DNA of 64,000 bases from Mimachlamys varia (taxonomy: Eukaryota; Mollusca; Bivalvia; Pectinida; Pectinidae): NCBI GenBank assembly GCA_947623455.1, contig OX392527.1:47784401-47848400 (forward strand), written 5' to 3'. Made by a program: the position numbers and the translations under genes. Every line of letters starts with the position of its first letter. Within the stretch, counting starts at the first letter, position 1. Below, in pieces: positions 43,901 through 55,900 of this stretch. The notes under the pieces are model-generated. The model was given only the letters and a program-made list of their open reading frames with translations, did no database searches and was not told the origin of the DNA.

Positions 43901-46900
43901 ATGTTTGTAGAACACTAAACTTTAATCTTCATATAGATCTTGACCCTTACCTAAAGAGAAGTAATGACCTTGACATTTCTCTTGACAAAGTGTTTATCTT
44001 GTAAAATTAAGACAAATTTTATCAGAAAATTACAAATGAAAGGCACAGGTCATGATCAGTCAGTATAACAAGAGGCCCATGGGCCTTAACGGTCACCTGC
44101 TGTTTGATATGAAAGAGAAATATGGGAATGTTGAGATGAATATTTATAACAATACATTGTAGCATATCTGGGAGCATCGTCGGATACCCACGGTTGATCT
44201 CGCTTCGCTAACTCACTCATCAGTGATAAGTGAGTTAGCGAACGAGATCAACCGTGGGTATCCGACGATGATCTGGGAGTGGAAAAATGAATTTTTGAAA
44301 TTATGTCAATTTGACCCTTTTAGGCCCCACCCCTCAGGCACCTGGGGGTCAGTCAGTGTCAATATGTGCGTACTACTCAAAAGTCATGTCATATTGATAA
44401 TTTCAACCAAATTTGCATCATTTCTTATGGCAATTAAACAAATAATGCAAAACAATGTTTTTTTCTGCCAATATACTATAGTAAACTTAACCCCCTCCAC
44501 AGCGGGAGATGCAAGACCCCAGAGTCATGAAATTCACAATTTTGGTAAAGAACCTTAAAACCAATCCATCTATGAAGAGTATTTGATTCCAGCATATCTG
44601 GGAGAAGAGAAGAAGATTTTTGAAATTTTTGTCAATTTGACCCTTTTTGGCCCCGCCCTCCAGCCCCTGGGGGTCAACTAGGGCCAACATGTACATACCA
44701 TCAAAGTGTCATCCCATGCTGATAATTTGATACAAGTTAGAATGAATTCCAATACAAATCCAACAAATAATAGTCAAAAATGTGATTTCCCTATATAAAC
44801 TATAGTAAAGTTTACCCCCTTCCCAGGGGCAAACATGGGACCCCAGGGTCATGAAATTCACAATTTTGGTAAAGCACCTTAAGACCCTTCCATCTATGAA
44901 GAGTATTTGATTCTACCATATCTGAGAGTAGAGAAGAAGATTTTTGAAATTTTTGTCAATTTTACCCTTTTTGGCCCTGCCCCTCCAGCCCCTGGGGGTC
45001 AACTAGGGCCAACATGCACATACCATCACAGTGTCATCCCATGCTGATAATTTGATACAAGTTAGAGTGAATTCCAATACAAATCCAACAAAAAATAGTC
45101 AAAAATGTGATTTCCTTATATAAACTATAGTAAAGTTTACCCCCTTCCCAGGGGCAAACATGAGACCCCAGGGTCATGAAATTCACAATTTTGGTAAAGC
45201 ACCTTAAGACCCTTCCATCTATGAAGAGTATTTGATTCTACCATATCTGAGAGTAGAGGAGAAGATTTTTGAAGTTTTAGTCAATTTGACCCTTTTTGGC
45301 CCCGCCTCGCATGCCCCTGGGGGGTGGGGACCATATAATTCACACTTTTAGTTCACCCTTAGCCATGGAAGCTTCCTGTAAAATTTCATTGAATTTGGTT
45401 CAGCAGTTTTGGAGAAGAAGTCGAAAATGTAAAAAGTTTACGGACGCACGACGCACGACGACGGACAAAAGGCGATTAGAATAGGTCACCTGAGACTTTG
45501 TCTCAGGTGACCTAAAAATGAATACAAATCATACAACAAATTTAAGATATATACAGTACATTTTACAGAGACAACTTTTTGAAATATTGCACTAAACTGA
45601 GGGTATTTATGAAGCCAACACTTAACTAGAACACTGATACATCAGAAAGGGCCTCGCAATATGTCTGATGCTCCAATGAATATTGGTATTTTAGAGTTAT
45701 AGTACAGTGATGTTAAATTTGTAAGTGTTAGAAAACAATTATAAATTAAAACAAAAAGCTTCAGCAATAATTAAGAAAAGTTTTTGTAAGTTTTTAATCA
45801 TGTCAAAGTATTTTGTTTCCATTAGCGTTTAACTGTGTGGAATTGTCACATTCTTTTATCTAAGGAAAAAGAAAAAATCTGAAAAAAAAATATCAAGACA
45901 CAATGAATTGAATATTGTCTAATGATTCACAGTAAATATTCTTTCTTACCCATCACATAAGATCTACAATTATTTGTTTATGGTCGCTGTAGTATGTCCA
46001 TAGTTGAATCACCTTGACCGTTGACCTTTGAACTTGTGACCTTGAACTATGAGTTTGATCATTGTCAGTTAACTCTTGGTTTATTTGTTCACTACTTTGC
46101 ATAATCGATTAGTGAACAGTTAAAAACAGCAAAGATTCAGTATTTTCATGTTAATGTTAAAATCCAATATGGCCGCCTAACAGCCATTTTGAATCCGATT
46201 TGCATGAAATACTACACATGTGATCTAGAGGATGAATGAGGAATCATCAGTTCCAATTTGATACAAATCCTTCATCTCCTGGAAACATTTTTGTGCAGAA
46301 GAAACAGCAAAGATTCAGTATTTTCATGTTAATGTTAAAATCCAATATAGCCACCTAACAGCCATTTTGAATCCGATTTGCATGAAATACTACACATGTG
46401 ATCTAGGATGCATGAGGAATCATCAGTTCCAATTTGATACAAATCCTTCATCTCCTGCAAACATTTTTGTGCAGAAGACAAACAAGAGGCCCAATGGGCC
46501 TGCATCGCTCACCTGGTATCAATCTCTGACTTATATTAATATAGTGTAACCCTAAATTCCCCTTAAATTTTTACTGTAAGACATTACGAAGAACATGTTA
46601 AGATTTAAACATATTTTACCCCTGTGACCTTTTAAGACAACATCATTTTCATTTTCAAATTTTGTTTCGCTTCATCCCAGGACGTTACCAGCCAAATATC
46701 ATGTCTCTAGGCATTTGGGTTTACCAGAAGAAGTCACTCAAAGCTTTTAACTGATTTGACCACTGTGACCTTTAATATGGGTCAAGCTCATTTTCCTTCC
46801 CGAAGTTTGTCAAGCTTCATACAAGGAACCTTTCAGCCAAATATCATGCTACTAAGGCTTTTGGTATTTCAGAAGAAGTCGTTTAAAGGTTTTATCAGAT

Positions 46901-49900
46901 TTGACTCCTGTGACCTTGAATATAAGTCAAGGTCATTTCTTTTCGCAAACTTTGTCGGGCTTCATCCAAGGAACCTTTCATCCAAATATCATGCTTCCAG
47001 GACTTTTGGTATTTCAGAAGAAGTCGTTTAAAAGTTTTAACAGATTTGACCCCTGTGACCTTGAATTTAAGTCAAGGTCATTTCTTTTCGCAAACTTTGT
47101 CGGGCTTCATCCAAGGGACATTTCAGCCAAATATCATGCTTACAGGACTTTTGGTATTTCAGAAGAAGTCGTTTAAAAGTTTTAACAGATTTGACCCCTG
47201 TGACCTTGAATATAAGTCAAGGTCATTTCTTTTCGCAAACTTTGTCGGGCTTCATCCAAGGGACATTTCAGCCAAATACCATGCTTCTAGGATTTTTGAT
47301 ACTTCAGAAGAAGTCGTTTAAAAGTTTTAACAGATTTGACCCCTGTGACCTTGAATATAAGTTAAGGTAATTTCTTTTCGAAAACTTTGTCGGGCTTCAT
47401 CCAAGGAACATTTCAGTAAAATATCATGCTTACAGGACTTTTGGTATTTCAGAAGAAGTCGTTTAAAGGTTTTATCAGATTTGACCTGTGTGACCTTGAA
47501 TATAAGTCAAGGTCATTTCTTTTCGCAAACTTTGTCGGGCTTCATCCAAGGAACCTTTCAGCCAAATACCATGCTTCTAGGGCTTTCGGTACTTCAGAAA
47601 AAGTCGCTTAAATGTTTTAACAGATTTGACCCCTGTGACCTTGAATATAAGTCAAAGTCATTTCTTTTCGCAAACTTTGTCGGGCTTCATCCAAGGAACC
47701 TTTCTGCCATATATCATGCTTCTAGGACTTTTGGTACTTCAGAAGAAGTCATTTAAAGGTTTTAACAGATTTGACCCCTGTGACCTTGAATATGAGTCAA
47801 GGTCATTTCTTTTCTCAAACTTTGTCGGGCTTTATCCAAGGAACCTTTCAGCCAAATACCATGCTTCTAGGGCTTTCGGTACTTCAGAAAAAGTCGTTTA
47901 AATGTTTTAACAGATTTGACCCCTGTGACCTTGAATATAAGTCAAAGTCATTTCTTTTTGCAAACTTTGTCGGGCTTCATCCAAGGAACCTTTCTGCCAA
48001 ATATCATGCTTCTAGGACTTTGGTACTTCAGAAGAAGTCGTTTAAAGGTTTTAACAGATTTGACCCCTGTGACCTTGAATATGAGTCAAGGTCATTTCTT
48101 TTCACAAACTTTGTCGGGCTTCATCCAAGGAACCTTTCCGCCAAATATCATGCTTCTAGGGCTTTTGGTACTTTAGAAGAAGTCGTTTAAAGGTTTTAAC
48201 AGATTTGACCCCTGCGACCTTGAATATAGGTCAAGGTCATTTCTTTTCGCAAGTTTGTCGGACTTCATCCAAGAAACATTTCAGCCAAATATCATACTTC
48301 TAGGGATTTTGGTATTTCAGAAGAAGTTGTTTAAAGGTTAAAATAGATTTAACCTCACTGTGACCTTGAATATGGGTCAAGGTCATTTCTTTTCGCAAAC
48401 TTTATTCAGCTTCATCCAAGGAAGCTACCGGTCAAATATGAGGTCTCTATGCCTGACAGTATTTTAGAAGAAGTTGTTTGAAGGTTTCGACATTTTTGAC
48501 CCCTGTGACCTTGAAATTTGGTCAAAGTTTTTTCGCAAACTTTGTTCAGCTCCTTCCAAGAAAGCTACCAGCCAAATTTCATTTCACTAGGCCTTTCAGT
48601 ATTTTAAAAGAAGTCGTTTAAAGGAAAAATATGACGGACGCAGGACGGACGGACGACGGACGCTGCACCATCACATAAGCTCACTTGGCCCTTCCGGCCA
48701 GGTGAGCTAAAAACGGACAGACGGACGGACAGACGGACAGACGGATGGACAACCTGATTACTATAGGGCACCCGCATCTCTCGATGCGGGGCCCTAATTA
48801 CCTTGTTCAGCTTTTTGTGTCCTTCATTCTCTTGCATCCCAGCAGAAGATACTCTTGTTTCCAAAGACTTGGTCCAATCCTAAAACCTGTAGAAAGTCAT
48901 AATGTTATATATAGAGTTGCAAATAATTTATGAATTTCCATTTTCTCCTTTTTCATACAAAACAAAATATGAAAAAATATGTGGTATTGATCAAGAGTAG
49001 GCAAAATTATCAAATACCCTTACCCTACCACTTGACATTGACTAATATAAACTGGCTGCTGTGTAATAAGAATTCCTGTCTTATATATGGCCAAGTTCTA
49101 AGAACTTATACCTTACCTTTAAACAAACCGACAATTGTTTAAACAACAGACTAATAGTTTTGGTTCCAGTGACTTTGGGTTTAGACAGCTGGTTTAACTG
49201 TATATAGTTGAAATAAAATAAAATGTTTTTCACACAGTCTCATGGTAATAAGAGTAAACTTAGAGTGAATGGACTGGTACAAGTCAGTTTTATAGATACG
49301 CAAAATGATCTATATACAATTTTGACTAACTCTACAAACCTGTCCAATTAACATTGTATTAATGTTTTGAAACAGTCTCGGACCTTCCAAGATGATACTG
49401 GCACATACACAATGTACTACAGCTTCTTGTTCTCAAGTCAAAGTCCACAATCTTTCCATTGTTGACACCAATAAGACCTGAAATTTTATCAATATAAGTT
49501 ATCTCCCTTTATTTTGTTAACTCCAGGACTCCAACAACTAAAACTACCCCTTTTATCAGTCACAGGGGACATGTTACAATAAAAATGTATTGATAAAATC
49601 ATAAGGAGTATTCATAAACACAGTCTCCCCGTCATTTTATACTTGTAAACATTTTATGCATATCTGCAATAAAATTCAACTTTAAGAAAATAAATGTATT
49701 GAAGCCAATAATTGAATATCTCGCATATTTTTTTTAGACTTAAACTTTTATTGTAACTCATCCCTCTGCTTGCAAAATATATTGCAGATCAGATATATAT
49801 AGTTAGAACACTTCAGAATTAAAACTGCAGACCTGAGTTGGGTCAGACTAAGCTTGTTCTAATATACAAAACAAAATGTTTATATATTCATTTAATAGAA

Positions 49901-52900
49901 CAGCACCGGTATAGCATGGTATTTTGAATCATGGTGAAATGACCCCGGGGTCAAAATACTATTATGGTAAAATGACCCCCCCCCCCCCCCCTTTACAACT
50001 GTCACTATAATATGCTTTTCCATATATAATTACACAGGTTTTTGGTATCAATAAAAACAGTGCAAATTTGGATGGGAAAGTTAACAAAAGAGCAAAATAT
50101 AGGTGAATGTTTAAGGATGGGGGGGGGGGGGGGGGGGGGATGGTCACTGTACCATGGCCATGGTGAAGTAAAGCCTTTTTTAAAGATTTTTTTGGTAAGT
50201 GATTTTTTTTTTTTTATTTAATCTTTTTCAGTTACCTTCAATTTAACAGCACAATTGGTTGGGGGGGGGGGGGGGGGGGTCATTTAACCATGGCCATGGT
50301 AAAATGACCCCCCACCTCCCATGTCAACAAAATTGATTTTTTTAGTAAATCTTTTATAAGTTTACTTCATTCATTATATTCTTTAAATCAAAAATCATTA
50401 AAATTTGTTTTGGATAGGTGATTTTTATGTGAGTCATGTAGGGATGGGGGGTTCAATTTACCATGGTGGAGTGAAACCTTATACATTATTTTGGCAATTG
50501 ACTTTTTCCATTAAATCTTCATCAGTTTACTTAAATTTATTTGTATATACATTACTATACATTATCAAACAGCAATAATGTTTTGGGATATATACCTTTA
50601 ATATGTTTAAAAAACAAAATGCGGGGGGGGGGGGTCGTTTTACCATGGCCAATTTTACACTTTTGGGAGGTTTAGATCTATTTTCGATAAAAATGCTCCC
50701 TCAGTCTTAAATGGTTGTAAATGCTAAGGGGTTGAAAGATTTCGATGTCGAAAAAGCGACCCTACCTAGATTTCTTACATCAAAAATCACATTTTTTATT
50801 TGAGGTATGAAAAAACGCTTGATACCATAGGAAAGATGGATATTTTTTTTTAAAATTTTAGAAACCGCCTAAATGTACACAAATGTAGCCCCACCCAGAA
50901 GTGTAAAATTAGACTGAACATCTAGTTTAGGTCCAAAACTAGTTTAAATTAGCTGTAACAAATTTCCAGGTCCCTGTACATGTGATACATGTACATGTAG
51001 GCCTATAGCTGCGCTCTCCATCACGCATAGTCCGTTTACATATTATTTAAGTATTGTTATATTATTAGTTTGTTACCTACCTACATGTAGCTATAGACAG
51101 CTTATAGAATAAATACACTGTTGAATCGGTGTCAAAACTTTAGTTTGAAGTTCTTTTTCCTGTGGGGTCTAAGCTGCTGACACACACTGCTCGGACATGT
51201 TATGTACGTAATGGTAACTTGCATTGCGTAAATTATCTCGCCAACATAACCTCAGATTTACATTTTGCAGATGGTTTTCCCGAAAAGTACTGTCAACTCA
51301 ATGCAACCACTTCGCCCGTCAAACCATGGTCTTGGTCTTCTTTGATTGATGTCGTGTTTCTTTTTGTTGATCAGATGCACCTGTTCCGATCTTTTTAATA
51401 GTCTCTTTGTTGGCTAGTCTTCCTTTGAGCCTGATGCGACTCTGGTTTCGTCTGGCTGCCATATTTGTTTAATGTTTACCGCGGCTACGTATACCTGATC
51501 ATGACAGTCATGTGCTTCCGGTTCTATTTTTATACGAGGAATCACATGACTTTCCGAAACACGTCACCATTACTTGTTCCCGCGTTCAATGTCGATTCGC
51601 AAAAAAAAGATAAGAAATGCTTTTTCAATATTGAAAACGATAATAAAAATATAACTTAAGCATCAGTATGTTAAAGAATAAATCCTGATATGAATAAAAT
51701 AGGTTGTTGCTCAATAGTCCAAACAATTAAGGTTTTAAAAAATGTAGAAAATGTTTGATTTCGTACCATGTTGATATTCCTATAATTAGTCGAATGGCGG
51801 CAGCGAAATTGAACAGAAATGGGCCAAATTTAGCGGAAAATGCCGTGTTAAGGTACTTTCTGGTTATTTAACACAACCGAGACCTTGATTTTTGTTCTTA
51901 GAATAACATTTGCCTTCAGAAAATGTATTTCATTTGGAAATTGGTCCAAACACGAGCTAATTATTATTATTATGTAAGATTATGTTTTAATTATTACAAG
52001 CTTTACCGAACATAATCTTACAGTGTACGTAAATGAAAAACGTATACGTATCAGCTGTACGTTTTTGTTTCCCGAAAGCACTGTCAACTTAACCACACTT
52101 CATCCGTCAAACCATGCTCTTCGTCTTCTTTGATTGTGTCGTATTAATTTTTGTTTATCAGATGCATCTGTTCCCGATCTTTCAATAGTCTCTTTCAGAT
52201 TCTTTCTTGTCTAGTCTTGTGACTCTGTTTTCGTCAGCCAATATTTGTTATCGCGCGCGGCTACCTGACATTTGCGCTTCCGGTTTTATTTTTATACGAG
52301 CAATCACGTGATTTTTTTTCGAATCATGTGACCACTATCCTGCTCCTGGTTCCGTGCCGATTCGCAAGAAAACATAAGAAATGTTTTTTCAACATAGAAA
52401 ACGATAATAAAAATACAACTATGGTACTGATGTGCTAAGTAATAAATCTTGATATCAAATAAATATATTATTGTTTGACAATCTAAACTGTGAAGGTTAA
52501 AAAATTTATAGAAAATATTTCATGTCGTACCATGTTGAGATTCCTATAATTAGTCGAATGGCGGCGGCGAAATTGAGCAGACGAGCACCAAATTTAGCGG
52601 AAAATGCCATTTTAAGGTAATTTCCGGTTAATTGACACAACTGAGACCTTGATTTTTGTTCTTAGAATAACATTTGCCTTCAGAAAATGTATTTCATTTA
52701 GAAATTGGTCCAAACACGAGCTAATTATTATTATTATGTAAGATTATGTTTTAATTATTCTTGTTTCTTCCACTTTCTTCCGCCGCGGAGGTTTCCGACC
52801 GTTTTCTCAAAAACTACTGGACGGATCTTCACGAAACTTCACACACATACTCATTAGGGGCGGGGTGTATGAAAACGGGTTGTTTTTTCGCGACCGGAAG

Positions 52901-55900
52901 TCCAAGATGGCCGCCAGAGCTAATTTCCGGTTTTCAAAATGCAGTCTCCGATTTCAGTAAAAATTGGTACATGGGTGTTTTAAGGGATGCTGAATAACAT
53001 GGTAACATTTTCGTAAAGTTTGGTTGCCACCGAAACGAAAATGGAGGCCTCTGATTGGTCGAAATTTATATATTGTCCGATTTCAATGAAATTTAATATA
53101 TATGTGTAGTATTACACCAACAACATTGTCGTCACATCCGTTTCATGATTCGTCAACATGGCCGCTATTTCCTGGCTTCTGATTGGTCGAAATTTATATA
53201 TTGTCCGATTTCAATGAAATTTAATATATTTGTGTAGTATTACACCAACAACATTGTCGTAACCTCCGTTTCGTGATTCGTCAACATGGCCGCTATTTCC
53301 TGGCTTCTGATTGGTCGAAATTTATATATTGTCCGATTTCAATGAAATTTTATATGTAACTGTAGTAGGACACACGGACATTGTCGTAACCTCCGTTTCG
53401 TGATTCGTCAACATGGCCGCTATTTCCTGGCTTCTGATTGGTCGAAATTTATATATTGTCCGATTTCAATGAAATTTTATATATAACTGTAGTAGGACAC
53501 CACGGACATTGTCGTAACCTCCGTTTTCTAATTCGTCAACATGACCGCTGATATATGGGGTGTCAGCTATATTTCCATTGTGAGTTCATTGGGCTCATCA
53601 GTTCCGACCAAAGGGGTAGTTTGGGGGACATCTGTAATGGTACCCCATTACAATAAGCACTTGTTATTCACACATTTTTATGCGAATTTGTAGCTTTAGG
53701 ACTGTACATGCTTTCATACTTGTAATAAATAATAAGTAAATAATGGATGCGGGCAAAGTAATTGGCTCTATATTCATATCTAAGATATTATGTATGAAAT
53801 TGATCATTGTTCCTCAAAACTGTTAACAAATATCCTAGTTGTAATTATTCGTATATATCATTTGACAAAGTTACATAAGAAATCTTGATTGGGAAATCGC
53901 CAGTTTTGGAAGACGCACAATTTTCCTGTTCCATGGCGGGCCTCGAACACGGTAGATACATCCCCCTGTGTCCTCTGATAAGGGTATCCTGTTATTAAGA
54001 ACAGACTTCCTTCTTGACCAATAATTACTCCAGCAATGTTAGAGGTTTTACAGGGCGAGACACTTTAGACAGGGGCTGTCACACAAAATCATATCCAATA
54101 GAAAAAAGGCTGACCAGTGGCCTCTCATGTTATAGGAGTACACTTATAATCTACTTAACATCTCTGGTGAATTGTCACAGATGTGACACATACCCAGGGA
54201 AAACATGCCACTGTTAAACCATTTAAGACCTTGCAGACTTTGACAAAGGTAACCAAGGTAACCAGAGTGTGGGATGATATCACTTTTGTTATCTCCATTT
54301 GACCTGTAGAATTTTCCTTTTGTTAACTCCCTTTTGACCTATAGCATTTTACTTATCTTATCTCCCCTTTGACAGGTGATGTCTGTGATGACAGAACAAC
54401 AGTTTAAGTCAGGGAAATGTTTCTCTGCGTCATCCTTGTCACAAACACCATCCAGTCCATCTGTATGTAGACCATCAGTATCAGGTACAGTAGCTACTAC
54501 ATAAGTAGGTTGTGTTAGAATTCATTGTTTGGTCTCAACCATGGTATTTGTCATGTCACACACAAGGGAGCAGAAATGAGACTAATGTGTAGTAATTCAG
54601 GAGAAAATGGCATCCACATTTGAGTTTTTAGCCCACCATCCGATGATAGTGGGCTATTCAAATTGCCCTGCGTCTGTAGTCCGTCCGTTGTCCATCCGTC
54701 CTTAAACAATTCTTTTGAATGCTATTTCTTGAGAAGTATTGGATGGATCATTACCGAATTTCATATGCGGGGTATTATATTTATGTGAGGCTTCGCTTAC
54801 TTTATGATTTTCTTTAGCTATGCTTTTTAACAGCAGGCGTAAATAAAATCCTCAAAATATTTAATCAATTAGTGATTTAAATTGCCGTGGTGATTTATTG
54901 ATCAGTATTGTATAGTAATTGATCAGTTACTCACTTTTACCAAGTACAAATGTATACTTCCTATTTGCAGATCAGGCTGGGGTCAATAAAGCATTCGTCA
55001 GTCCACAGACTCAAGGCAACTCAACACAGGCTGATGTCAAATCTGTGGTAAAGCTTTACTGCAAATGTCCAAAAGTCAATTCATTATGACTGGCATTTAG
55101 ATAATAAAGTATCTTATTGTATAATAGATGTTTATATTGACAATAAAACAGCCTAGTAAAAACTGAATGGATATGTTTGATATGAAAAAAAACCCATAAA
55201 AGCAATCAAACAAAAAAAATGAAGAAAATTATATACAAATATAATAGATATATGATTTTAAATTTCTATTTCAAGATGAGTATAAAGATTCAGGTTTGTT
55301 TGTGTTGTAATTGATACAGGCCCCTAACACACCAGTACAGCCGAGACACAGTATAGACCAGCCAGGAGCCCTAGTGATGCCCAGACCAAGCAAACAACAC
55401 CAGGTAACATGAATTCACCTGAAATGTGAAGTGGAAAAAAAAGTGAATTCACATGAAAATTTTTTAATGAATATGAATTTTTATTTTACCCCATTAGTAA
55501 CTTTTTTAAAGCCTGATTTCATTAATATAAAGTTTTCACATAAATTCCATGTGAAAAGATTACTTGCTGTATACATGTAGTTCATTTCAACATGCATATT
55601 TTTAAGTTCAAATTTCACAAGAATTTTGCATGAAAAAATCATGTGAAATTCACATGAAAAAACATTGGCTGAGTAACACTGGAGTCTGTTGTATAATAAA
55701 AATGTAATGTTTATGAATGACATATAAAGATTGGAAAAAGTAAAGATTGAAGAACCGCTGGACTTACTTTTAAGTCTTGATGTTTATTATTTCAGTTAAA
55801 AAAAGATACCTCTTCTGTGTTTTATATTAACTCATCCACCCCTGAAATTTCATAATGAACTATCCCAACTTTTGAATTGGAAGAGTTTAAATGTTTCTTC

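Larger units (their letters stand above)
39574..54375 (+). other. RAD54B intron 7, 14.8 kb, repeat-filled
   Basis: Exon 7 ends CAG|GTATTA and exon 8 starts after CCCCTTTGACAG. I found no coding exon in between that fits RAD54B, and the protein reads straight across (KEIQ then VMSV) as in vertebrates. The intron contains nearly all of the satellite arrays and G/C homopolymers described separately. Confidence 0.85.

Noticed and set aside
46756..48190. Ladder of overlapping 91-codon open frames starting every 145 bp
   Set aside because: They arise because the 145-bp tandem unit lacks stops in two frames; 145 is not a multiple of three and there is no independent coding signal.
54638..54720. Transcription terminator-like hairpin
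   Set aside because: A dispersed repeat end within a RAD54B intron; bacterial-type terminators do not apply.
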